From Numida meleagris (taxonomy: Eukaryota; Chordata; Aves; Galliformes; Numididae): a DNA stretch of 64,000 nucleotides. Position 1 is the stretch's first letter; every line of letters begins with the position of its first letter. This document shows positions 1 to 44,500 of the stretch, piece after piece. Below the pieces are notes generated by a model. It saw only the letters and a program-made list of their open reading frames with translations, had not been told where the DNA came from and ran no database searches. A program made the position numbers and the translations under genes. The stretch is taken from the NCBI RefSeq assembly GCF_002078875.1, contig NC_034414.1, forward strand, positions 28,838,450 through 28,902,449, in the 5' to 3' direction.

Positions 1-33170
<33,170 letters not shown>

Positions 33171-33900
33171 CTTTTTTCTGTCCCACCACACACTCCCTCC
33201 CCTCTCCCCGTCCAACACACCCTCCTTTCTCTTTGCAAAGCAGCCTCTGCTCCGCTCTTTTTTGTGTTTCCCTGTTTTGCTTCAGATAACAGATCACGTT
33301 TTTAAATGGGGGGAGGACATTGACATGACACCGCCTACCTTGCCCTTGAAATGACAGTTTACAAAATTATTTTGTGCAAAAAAAGTTACGTTTTAAAAAG
33401 AACAGACATATTTTATTATAGAAAAAGGTATTTTTCTCCACCAGATTGAAACTTAAAAAGGAAATGTTAAAATATTGCACCAAATATTTTTTGTTGTGAC
33501 ATAGAAAGTCGAGCACAATGTTACATTCCATCCTTTCCAAAAAGAACCAAACAACAACAAAACGCCACTTGTTCTGTTAACTTTTACATCCGCGTATGTC
33601 TCTTTATCACGTTTATCTTTGGAGGGGGGAAGGCACACAAGTGCATGTGTTTGCTGGTTCACTCATTTCATGAAAATATTTTACGATAAACTTTTGAAAT
33701 TGCTGTGTTTTCTAAGGAAAAAAATAATGTACACAGCTCATGTTTTCATATTTAATTAAAAATACAATATGCCTCCTATGTTTATCAGTGCACAACATTT
33801 TTTGTTGCTGAGAGTTGTCTGGTTTCAGATGAAGCTTGAGAGTTGATAACTTTGATATTGCTTGTCACAAACCATATTAAAAATTTCTTGTGATAACAAA
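33171..33900 (+). other. ACTN1: ACTN1 3' UTR and poly(A) signals
   Basis: After the stop come ~130 nt of C/T-rich sequence, then an AT-rich stretch. ATTAAA hexamers at 33755-33760 and 33876-33881 are the best poly(A) signals I see, so the transcript probably ends at about 33775 or 33900. The exact cleavage site is inferred. Confidence 0.6.
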
Positions 33901-36900
33901 TCTAGACTTTATTCATTTGTATAGTGAATGCTTAGTCCTCTTTAGTTGAAACCACATACACGAAGAGAATCCAAAATGCTTTTTAGTTGAAATTACAGTC
34001 CTTTGAATGTCAGCTTCCCTCCCCCTTAACCTTTTCATTTTTGTTGAATTAAATTGGAAATTGCACAGCTTTCTGGCCATTTTAAATTAGATGTATTGTT
34101 TTTAATCATCCCTGACACTCACATATCTCTAGGACAGTATCCCCATTATTCCTTTAAAAACAGCACAGAATTAATTACAGAGCTATGCAAACAATCACTG
34201 CATTTTGAGCCATCTAATGAAGGATTCCTCCACTGTTCTATGCCCAGCATTGCATAGCTCACTGCTTTTGATATGGTATCTTCTGACATCATAAATTCTT
34301 CCAGCACCCACAAACATCTTTGTGTTAGACATTCAAAAGAAACCAGCCTTCAGAACAACTCCTTTGGGACCTTTCATGAATCAAAGTATATGCAAATGCA
34401 CGTGCCTGGAAATTAGCAAAGGGAAGGGGCTAATCCTGTCATCTTAGATTACAAACACATTTCTTGCCCTCCTGCAACTGTTCTAGGAGTCATGGATTTA
34501 AGGATAAAAATCTTCATTAGCACTTCATGATGTGTTTCAAGTAAGCTTTTCAGGTGTAACCACATACTTTAAAAATAACAACAAACAGTAATACCAAGAA
34601 GTGAGGCAAATAACCACTGGAGTATTGAGTGACCACTGGCTGGAGAGAAGACCTGTGTTATTTTAAAATAGTGTGTGCTGTGGGCTGTCCAGCTCCCCTG
34701 GTGTGCTAGCAGTGTGAGTGGAGCCAGGTGTGTCCTGAGCAATCCTAGTGACAGCGCTCTGCCAGTCTGTGCTTAGAGATCTCAGAAGTCTTGGCAAAAA
34801 GCTAAAGGAGCTGTGCTAGTGTTTTCAGTCTTCGACAGGATTCACTCAAAACCCCAACTGGGCGTAAGCACTTCTGTTTTTTTGAGACAGAAAGCAAACA
34901 GGTGGCTCTTCCGTGCTCATGGCACAAACCGTGGCAGCATGTGGCCTATGGCAATGCTGGCTTTGCTGTGCTGGCACCACAGAACTGCGTCCTCAGCTGA
35001 AGCTATGGCGTTAACAGCATCAGAAAGGCCTCACCTATGTTTCTGGGAATCTGAACACAGCTCAAAATATTGGCAAGAAGTGTACTGATAATTCTAGTCA
35101 CATGGACTGGTATTTCTTCTGCATAACCTCTGACAAATTGGCTAGAGCTGATGTTCACCCAGTCTCTGACCCTAGGTTGCAGATAAAGCCCCTCCATCCC
35201 CACGGCACCCACAGAGGAGCACTGTGATGCTGCAGCACATTGGCCTTCACATGCAGCACCAAATGCATCTCGCTCTCATGTGGCCGAACAGTCTCTGGGA
35301 GTTACTATGCTGAAATTTGAAAACAGCTTTTTGTGTTAGGATCATGGTTTTGCAGCTAATGTGCTTCTCTTCAGCCAAGTCCTGACATCAGCCTTGATTA
35401 AATTCCTCTCTGGAAGCAGCTGTCGGCAGCTCAGTGACTGCCCCTTCCCCTGCCAAGAGCAGAAGCAGCAGACAGCGTGTCTCAGGCTCACATCTCCCAT
35501 TCAGAGATGAACTGATTGATTGTTTTCATCAGTCTGCCAGACTCCCCATGTTCAGGCAATGCCACTGAAATAATGCTTTTCCCAGAAATTAACCATTTTC
35601 ATTTCATGGCTGTTGACATCTTCAGCTCTGGAGATCTCGGTACCTGCCCCTGCACATGACTGCATGATGGCCCAGGGACAAAAACACCTCAGATAACAAG
35701 GAGCTGTTCTGCCTGCCAGAATGTCAGCCACATTTCTAAAAGCCTCTCAAATGTGTATTGTGACTGCTGCATGTCTTCAGTGCTGCCAGCATCTGGTTTT
35801 GGAACAGAGGAGCAGAGCCAAGAGGCTCAGAAGACAATGAAAAGAAACTGGTCTGCAACCTTGAATGAACTTTTTTCGAAGAAACATTCATATGTCCACA
35901 GAGGATCAGTCCAGCTGAATCAGACTGGCTGGTTTTATCAGTGAACTAAGGGAGAGAGCAAGGAATAATGAGAAGAAGACTGTAATGGCTGAGAAAAGGA
36001 ACTGTATGCATTAAAATAACTTCCTTCAGAAACCAGAATGCAGGTATGATTTTCAGCCCATAAAAAGAACATTATTTGTACTAAATTACTTGCATAACAG
36101 ATGCTGGGTAGAACAGATACTAAGAGAGCTTAATCCCAATGAATTAATCGAATAGCCTAGTTAACTCTGACTACCAAAAGAGTCACTACTACATAAGACC
36201 TTAAAATCCACTGCATTAGCCATAAGCTGCTGGGAAAGTCTTAGCATAACAAACCTGGATTAGCAAAGGATAGGGCATACCCTAAGACAAACAGGTAACC
36301 AGAGCATTCCCCAGCATGCACTGAGGAGATATATTGGATGTGCAGTCAGTAGAGAAGTCAGCCATTGCAAGGGGCAGAGCTGGCCGGCTGGCTCTGTTCC
36401 GGGAAGGATGTCTGTGAGGCTATTTTAGGTGGACAAATCTATCAGCTTAAGTCTACTGAAATGGCAAGAATAAAATAAATCTTTTCTATATTCTGTGGAC
36501 TTACAGACACTATAAGACTACACATCTCACCAACAAAATATTGGATTCCTCGCTTTTATATAGATACCATACAACAGTCAGGAAGCAGTTCCTTGGTTTT
36601 GTGCTCTGACTTCTACTTTCATTTCTGGGATATACATGCATGAAAATATGTTGGTAGAAACTGTAATACTGTCTTATCTCTTCCTAGCAAGTTCGTTCAC
36701 ACCTTTTTGCTACTTGTCAATAGTTCACAGCCTAGTGACCATCATGCTAGGTGTCACTTGAGCAAAATAGCCAGAATGTTCGCTAGCCATAGCAGTACCT
36801 CTTGATGGAAACAGATGTCAGCACGTTTCTCTCAGACAGCCCCAAACTGTGGATCCCAGTGAAACGAGGCTCTGGTTTCACAGCTGCAGGTGGGTGCCTC

Positions 36901-38850
36901 CGTGCTACAACACAAAGCCCTACATTTCTCACTACTGCTTCCTGGCAGCTCAGCACATGGGTATTTTTGGTCACTAGGTGCCCACCTGCTCCTGTGTCCT
37001 GTGCAGGGACCTAACTCCAGGTCTTGGGCTCCGTCTTGGACTCTGGGCTGCTGCACCTCCGAGGCGGGTGCTGCGGTGAGGACAGCTCAGTTGTTAGTGT
37101 CTCCAGACAGAAGCCACTTGCCTGTGGTCCTCAGGGAAGTCTGTGGTGAACTGAACCCAGCTCCGTCACATTCCAGTCCAAGTGCCACAGGCATCCTCCA
37201 AGGATCCCAAGCCTTTTCCCAGACCATTCCCCCTAGTTCCCTAATTGCTGTTGCTGCTTTTTGTGTGGACCCTGTGGCTTTGGTTGTACAGGTTTGCCTA
37301 AAACCAGGAACAACTTTTAAACTGCAGGGTTAAGAATGCATTTTATGCCTTCTTTATTATTAGGCACACTCAACACCGCCACCATCACTTTAATAAAGAA
37401 TTCCTCTTCTGCTGCTTCTTAGTTGAATAGGACATAGTCTTTCATCTGTGGCACCAAACCATACTGTCCCCCTTTCTGCCACAGAGAAAATAAAATGTCT
37501 TCTTCAATAAAAAAAGAAAGCAATGCATGTATTCTCGTAATGAGCAGATTATGTTTTTTAAGCATGCGGAATCCAGCCGAGTGTTTGTTTGCATTTGTAG
37601 GCGTGCAGTCAGGATGCTAATAGTTCCCAGTGGGCTTTCCTATGGGCTTCTCAAAGTAACTAGGGAACTAACATGCAGCTCTACTGCGAGTGTTGATTTT
37701 GCACATGATAACATCCAGAAACACTACCCACTCGCTAAAGGCAGCACTGCAGGTTCTTTAAATGCTGTACGTCATGCCTTTTGCTGCCGTGCGGTGTCCA
37801 CAACCAAGAAAGGGAAAGCGGGACTGCAGGCTGACCCAGGCACTGCCTGTGCAGTCGGAGCTCTGTTCCAGACGCACTGCCACATTCTTCCCCGCTGACA
37901 TGATCCAGAGTGCAGAGATGAGATGCACGATTAAACCAAAATGCTTTAACTGGGCTTCCGGCATGACTTACCTTCATTATTGCCAGTAATTCCAATCCTT
38001 ATTACTCTCATACCATTCCAAGACTGCCACCAAATGAGCTTTTTTCTGCTTCTGAACTTCTTGCACAGCAATTCAAGCACGTAGACATGCTGAGACTGAT
38101 GGTACTCCTGCAATATTCCAGCTCTGCTCTCTGTACAGAATATTTGCACAGAAGCAGTCACAGAGCTGTGCCATTTTGGGTATCCTGGACAATCTTAAGA
38201 AATAAATTTATTAAAACAGCTTTACAACTGAATGTTGTGTTCAGAGTTGTAAGACATATTTCCCCCGCTACAGCCACCTACTTTTTTAACCACAGGCAGC
38301 TCTGTTGAACTGTTAGATCACACCTCCTTCTTACCAAAGGGGTTCACATCTATTGCCTTGCAGCAAAGGCCAGCAGCACCCTCGGCTGCATTAGGTGCAC
38401 ACCGCCACCGGGTTTTTTGCTCTAAGGGCAGGCAAACACTGGCACAGGCTGCCCAGAGGCTGTGTGCTCTCCTCCCTGGACATCTCCAGCAGCTGCCTGG
38501 ACGTGGCCCTGAGCACCCTGCTCTGGGTGTCCCTGCCGGAGCACGGCTGAGCCCAGCAGGACCTACCAGCCTCAGCCGTTCTGCGCTTGTGATGGTTGCT
38601 GACTTCACAGGTTATCTCATTTAAAGAATTATAATCAGATGGCACGGCATTAGGATGATGCTCGAATCTAAACTACAGCGTTATAAACGTGGCATAGGTA
38701 TTCACTTCCTGTTTAATCTCAAGTGCAGACCCGATGCAATCGAGAGGGGCGAACAGACAAAACACACCGTGCGTTGTCTGGATGGCGAGAATTTAACAAG
38801 CTGCGTTGCACTGAAGGAGACAGCAGCGCTCATTTCGATCCTCGCACCGT
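33901..38850. other. Intergenic region between ACTN1 and the SR-protein gene
   Basis: This is about 5 kb of mostly AT-rich sequence. Apart from a CR1 fragment at ~38.4-38.6 kb I found no gene, RNA or repeat. Open frames here are short and match nothing I recognise. Confidence 0.7.
38425..38595 (+). repeat. CR1 LINE 3' fragment
   Basis: The motif aacactggcacaggctgccc, then cctggacatctccagcagct, then gacgtggccctgagcaccct, ending in ttctgcgcttgtgatg, follows the order of the 3' region of CR1. The copy is diverged and lies just upstream of the CpG island. Confidence 0.75.
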
Positions 38851-39098
38851 AACTTGTCACGAACCGCAGCGCCAGAACGCCACAGAACGGCCGGCTCTCG
38901 GCACCGACAAACCCCAGCAGCAGCAGCTCCGCGCCCCTACCGCGGGAGACACCGCGGCGCCGCAGCGGCGCCTCTCCCCGCGCGGGGCTCCCCCTGGCGC
39001 CGGCGCAGCAGCACGGCCTCAGCCGGGACGGCAGCCCACAGCCCCAGCACGCAGCGCGGCAGAGCAGGGGTCGGGGCGCGGCCTGGGTCCGCCGCGCG

Positions 39099-39118
39099 GC
39101 ACGCTGGGACTTGGAGTC
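39099..39118 (-). promoter_or_regulatory. ZNF143/Staf-like site
   Basis: Read on the minus strand, the site gives gactccaagtcccagcgtgc, which matches the ZNF143 consensus GACTACAAYTCCCAGCATGC at all but about three positions. It lies some 50 nt upstream of the likely start of transcription. Binding is inferred. Confidence 0.5.
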
Positions 39119-39159
39119 GGACGTTGGCGGTTGCGCAGCATCCGTTGGGGGCGCGCGGC

Positions 39160-39257
39160 GTTGCTGGTCTCTCGTAGGAACAAGGCAGCCATTGCCGCCG
39201 CGGCCGGGAAGAGCGCTCTCTCTCCTCACGGCCCGCAGGACTCAGCGCCCGGCGACG
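39160..39257 (+). other. SRSF5A: Predicted noncoding exon 1 of the SR-protein gene
   Basis: The donor at ggcgacg/gtgagctc (after 39257) lies in the middle of the CpG island and would splice to the acceptor before 41449. The joined 5' UTR contains no ATG before the start codon at 41462. The start of the exon is a guess near 39160. Confidence 0.55.
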
Positions 39258-41448
39258 GTGAGCTCCCGCCCGGCTGAGGGAGGCGCGGGGCGGTGGGCCG
39301 GGCGGAGGGCCGAGAGCGGGCTCCCCGCGGCCGGGCCGCGCTGCGCGCAGGCCGCGGGGCGGGGACGGGCCCGGCCTTTCTTGCGGCGCCGCCGGCCGCG
39401 GGGGGGGAGTTGAGGAGGGAGCCGCCGGGGGAGGCCTCGGCGGGGAGCGGGCGCTCGGGGAGCGGAGGCGCGGCGCCGGCGGGCCGCGAGACCTCCGCAC
39501 CGCGTCCCTGCGGCCGCCCGAGGGGAGCGCGGAGCCGGCGGTTGGGCGATGGGCCGGGCGGCGCCGCTGGGCGCGAGGGGAGGCCCGGCGGCCTCGGGGC
39601 ACGCCGCAGCCCCGGCCCCGCTGCACCGCACGCGGCCCGGTGGGATGCCTCCCGCCGCGGGCCCGGCCTCCCCCGGTATTTTTCCACTGGTACGTGGTAT
39701 CGCGTGAGCCGTCATCGGTGAGCGGCCGCGGTGCGTTGTGCTGGGAACGACGCGTGAAGCGCTGCGACGCGCGAGTGTCCGTGCTGGTCTCGGAGCGCCG
39801 GGATCCCCTGTATTTGCGCACGCCGTGCGCGGGCAGATGTACGGCGCTTCTTAGGCGTGATCTGTGCGACTTTCTAGGGCAGCCAGCCCCATCCGTCTGT
39901 TCTCAGTGTCTCATCTCCTCCACCCGTTGTTTTCTAGAACTGAAGAAGCGAGCCGTAGTCACGCGGTCGATTAAATCAGGCAGATCCGTGTTGTTCCTCA
40001 AACGAGTGCCATTGCCGAATGCCGGTTCTTGCCGTATTTTCAGGCACGCAGTTACGGTTATGTAAGTGTGGCCTTCCCCTGCTCTCACCCAGCGTGGCAA
40101 GGTGCAGCAGCGACCGAGCTGACCCCACCTCAGCTGCTGTGAGCCCAAGGGTGGGTTCCAAAGGGCAGGGTGGCCCGCACAGGGAACCTGTGCACTTGTG
40201 GCATGGAGAGCTGTCATCCCAGGCTGTGGATCCCTGACAGTTTAGGCTGATCTAGATAGGTGCCGTCGGCTGTGCTTTAACCCCAGCAGAAGGCCAGTGC
40301 TCTCTTTTCTGGCTCTTCTCCAGTGGCACAGTAAGACAAGTGAATAATCATCAGAAGAAGCCTAATGCAGAACGTGAATCGTGCTAACCCCAAATGCTAT
40401 AACCGTTGTCCTTTCATTGCTAACCTGGAGTGTTGGCAAGCTGTTCCATCTGCTCTACAGCCCAGTGTTAAGACACGAGCTCATGCTGTATTTCTTTTCT
40501 CTAGGTCTTATGTTCTTCATGTTTTGTATGACAGCAAGCTCGCCTAGTGAGCCAAATAATTACAATTTTCTACAGTCACAAGAACTTAAAAATTTCTAAA
40601 TCCTGTGAACTTAAAATTTGTTTATGTGCTTTCTAGTTAAAAATTAACTACGTATTTGGAGCAGTAGACCAATATTACAACAAGAAGGAAGCATGCCGTC
40701 AGATCTAGGGTCCTGAATTGGGGGTGCCTTGGCGCTGAAAATATGATATATTCAAGGCAAACAATGGGGCTTCCGTAAGAGTTCTCAAATGATCTATCCT
40801 GGATCAGCAGTTTTCAAAATCTGAATATCCAAAAAAGCCTTTCTTTTTGCCATTGTTGAAATCTCGTGACAACAAAATGCTTCTTCATAACTTGAGAGAC
40901 TGTTAAAAACAGAATTTATGATTGGGCAAATTGAAATAATTTGATCGCTGCTGTTTATTTTTTGGACACAAATATAACTTTTATTGTAGTAGTCCTTTCA
41001 GGTGAAAGCAAGAGCTTGACATTCTTTCATGTTGCTATCCCAATGACTCGCTCTTTTTTAATTTTTTTTTTTATTTAACTACTGTTAGCCCTGTAAATTC
41101 ATCTTAGAGTTTATGGAATGGGTTTTTTTTTGTTTGTTTTAATGGTCTGGTAGAAAAGCCTCTCTAGTGTAGCAACTAGTGAAACCATTATTTCAGCTAC
41201 CAGAGGACTTTAAGTTATATGACTGAGAAGAACAAAGCTGGGAGTTCTGTACGGGTTCTGCTGAAAGTCAGCAAGACAGGAATTTATCATGTTTCTGGCT
41301 ATAGAGGAGAACCAGGTTTTTAACATAGATACTTTGAGGATGATAAAATGAAATTTCATTTAACTAAGCTTTCTGAGATGTGAACGTGATCTTAATCACT
41401 CTATTTTAAGTTTGTTAATCTGATAAGCAATGTTGTTCTTTTCTGTAG
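39258..41448 (+). other. SRSF5A: SR-protein gene intron 1
   Basis: The first ~450 nt belong to the CpG island; the rest is AT-rich. I see no repeat or additional exon. Confidence 0.6.
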
Positions 41449-41461
41449 CATCACGCTTACG

Positions 41462-41587
41462 ATGAGTGGCTGCCGTGTCTTTGTTGGGCACTTAAGCTCA
41501 CGTGCTCGGGAACGGGATGTGGAGAAGTTCTTCAAAGGATACGGACGCATACGAGAAATCCATCTAAAAAATGGATTTGGATTTGTG
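41462..41587 (+). CDS. SRSF5A: SR-protein gene exon 2 (start codon, RRM1)
   Basis: The exon begins at 41449 after ttctgtag; the ATG at 41462 starts the frame. It encodes [20 protein letters not shown] to NGFGFV (1-42) and ends at gtaagtga. Confidence 0.95.
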
Positions 41588-44500
41588 GTAAGTGATACCT
41601 TATTTTCTCTTGGTTGGAGACACTAACATTGCTAGGCTGGAGTCAAGGAAGGGCAAATACTTGAGGGAATAGTAGTTCCAATGGGAAATGGAAAATGTTG
41701 ATGTATGTTTCAGATTGCTTTTCAGATGATGTGATTAGTTTTTTCCCATTCGGTTAAGTTTTTCCTTATTTTCGTCCAGGTTTTGCTCAAAGTCTTGGAA
41801 ATGTTCTAACTGCATTAAATGTATTATGAATTAGAACGCATTCTTCTGTGGGGTTTAGATTTTATCCCTTATTTCTGAAGGCAGTACATATACTCTGTGA
41901 TGGCATCATAAAACTCTAACAAAGTCTTGACCTGGAGAGGTTCTTATGGCTTCACTTCTATTTCTGTTTCCCTTCTTCTAGTTTGTTTGGTCATATCTCT
42001 AAGTAATGACCTGACACAAAAGCAAGGTAGTTAGCTAACACAGCGAGTGTGTAATAGTTGCTTGCTTGTTGGACTTAAGCAGCACAGCTTTAACTGTTAT
42101 GTGGCTAAAGGTAGGTGTATTCACGGTCAGTGTATGTCCATAAGGCACGTGTGTCTCTCAGGCTGCTAGATGAAACACAGTTTACTGGATCTTACTATCC
42201 TACCGTGGGTTTTAGACCTCTGGGTACCTAAAACTATTGTCCAAATCTTTACAAGCTGGCTGAGGATGAGCCTGGTTCTAATCTCCTGAGAACGAGCCAT
42301 TCTGTGGCGCTGTATTCCAGCTGGGAAGGTTTATGCCGCCCTCATACTGCTCTCATGCCATTCATTCTGCCAAGATCAATCGCTTGTGTGAAGCTATGGG
42401 AAAAGAAAAAAAATAGTCTTTGTCTACTTACGCTTCAAATGAATATTACTTTTTAACTCCTACACATACCAGTTACTGAGTGCACCACGTAATGAGCTAT
42501 TTCTTGTTGACTGCTAGTAAGCAAATACCTGCTTCTTGAAGTCTGGAGGTAAATGGCTGCTGTAAGAGTTGAGTGTGAATTTATTCAGTCTGTCCTTTCC
42601 ATGTGCTGCTGTTTCTCCATTGCCTTTCCCTGAGCGTCTCTCCTCTTTTTTGAGTAGCGCCGGTGCCTTATTCAGGGGAAAAGTCTGTTCAACTACTGTA
42701 CATGAGTCAGCCAGCCTTCCTTCCTTTCTTCTCCAGTTCCTAGGTAGTGGCATTTTCTTTTCAGAACTCAATGTTTCTGTCAGAAACATTTAATTGTTCT
42801 CATAATGAGGAATATTTTTTCTTGCATCTGAAAGAAACTTTCCCTGGTGTAGCTTGTGCTCTTTGCCTTTTGTCCTGTGCACCCATGTGACTGTTTGGGC
42901 ATTGGAAGACTCCAACTAGATCCCCTTTGACCTTTCTCTTCACCAGGCTGAACGCACGCGACTCTCTCATCCTTTCTTCCTTTACAAAATGAGCAGCTTT
43001 GATGGCTCTCTGCTAGTTCTGCTCCAGTTTTTTAATGTATTTCTTGAACTGGAGAGATCAAAACTGGACACAGTGTTCAGGTGTGGCCAAATAAATGCCA
43101 AGTAGGGCAGAATAAGCACGTCCCTTGATCTGCTAGTGCAGCCCAGGACATGATTTGTTTTTCTTGCTGTGAGGCCATACTGCTGACTCACACTTAGCTT
43201 ACTCTCCATGTGGGTTCCCATGGGCTTTGCAGCAGAGCTACGTAGCCAAGCCACTCAGACTCCAGCCTGTACTGCGTCTTGGGATTAATCTGTCCCACGT
43301 GCATGACTTTATATTTTACCTTTGTTAAAGCTTGCAATTCTTGTTGGCACTATCTTTCAGGCTACCGAGATCTCTCTTTGTGGTGATTTTTCCATTTGGC
43401 TCATCTATTTCTGCTCCTAGTTTGGTGTCACCCACAAAATTGGTGAGGGTGCATTCATTCCTCTCATCTGTATCACTGATAAAAGCATTGAATAGTATTA
43501 GCCCATGAGGTACTCCAGTTGTGGCTGTTCAACTTTGTTTTGGTTATTTAAAATCTGCATTTATAAAAGCTTTTATTAAAAAAAAAAGCAGTTCTTATTT
43601 AGCGTTGTTGAGTGTTAAAAGTACAAAACATATTTTAGTCTGCTTGATCTGAATCATTTCTCAATCTTTGAAACAAATTATATTTGCTTTTTCTGTAGAT
43701 GTCAATACAGAATGTTTTCAAATCTCAGACTAAAAAGCTAGTATTTAAAGCTAGGTAGACTTGCAGGCATTCAGTGTTTTAGAAACTAGCTGAAGTCAGT
43801 GGGAAATGTAGATGCGAACTACCGATGTTATTAAATGATGGGCCTAAATGAATTTTTCCAAGATAATGTCTGCATCATTTTGCAGGATTGTGCCATGCTT
43901 GGTAGTGGAGCAGATTTCAGTGTGAAATGGAGAAGAAAGCTGAAGCCAGTAGCGCTTCTGGAAAGCTGTTTGTAGTTACGCAAATGCTTTCCTCAATTTG
44001 AGAAGCTCTTTCTCTGCTGTTCAGTGCTCTTGAGCTGCAGTTCTGTGATTTTTTTTTTCCATCTGTGATGTTCTGTTGATTTAAGCAGCCCCTATCCAAC
44101 TGTTTGTTCTTATTGCTTGCTTACTTCCCTTTTTCCCCTTGTCCTCATATGGCATTACCACAGTTGCTCAGCCACGCGATAAACTTACCTGAGAAGTTGA
44201 TATATTTGAAAAATAACAATCTTTTCAGCCCTACCTCCTGCAGCAAGTGTGCAGTTTTTCATCTGGATAGGTTTCTTGACCTAGTTTCCTGCAGAGCAGT
44301 ACAAACAGCCTTGCCAAGAACCAGTGGGCTGGATAGTGGGCAGGGTCTACTCAAGCTGACTAAAGCAGCGTTGCTGCCAAAAGTGAAGCAGCAAATTCCA
44401 TTGCAACAGTATAGGGAATTGCACATCACAGCTTATCCGGACCCGCTGATTGCCAGTACTAAAGAGGGATTTATCTTTGTTACTCTTCTTACACAAGCAC

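Larger units (their letters stand above)
38880..39760 (+). promoter_or_regulatory. SRSF5A: CpG-island promoter of the SR-protein gene
   Basis: About 0.9 kb of very GC- and CpG-rich sequence stands out from the AT-rich surroundings. It covers the predicted noncoding first exon and first donor. There is no obvious TATA box, as is usual for housekeeping splicing-factor genes. Confidence 0.85.

Noticed and set aside
38937..39821. 294-codon minus-strand open frame, and other long frames in the CpG island
   Set aside because: The region is extremely GC-rich, so stop codons are rare by composition. The products are Pro/Arg/Ala-rich without domains. Promoter and first-exon signals explain the region better.
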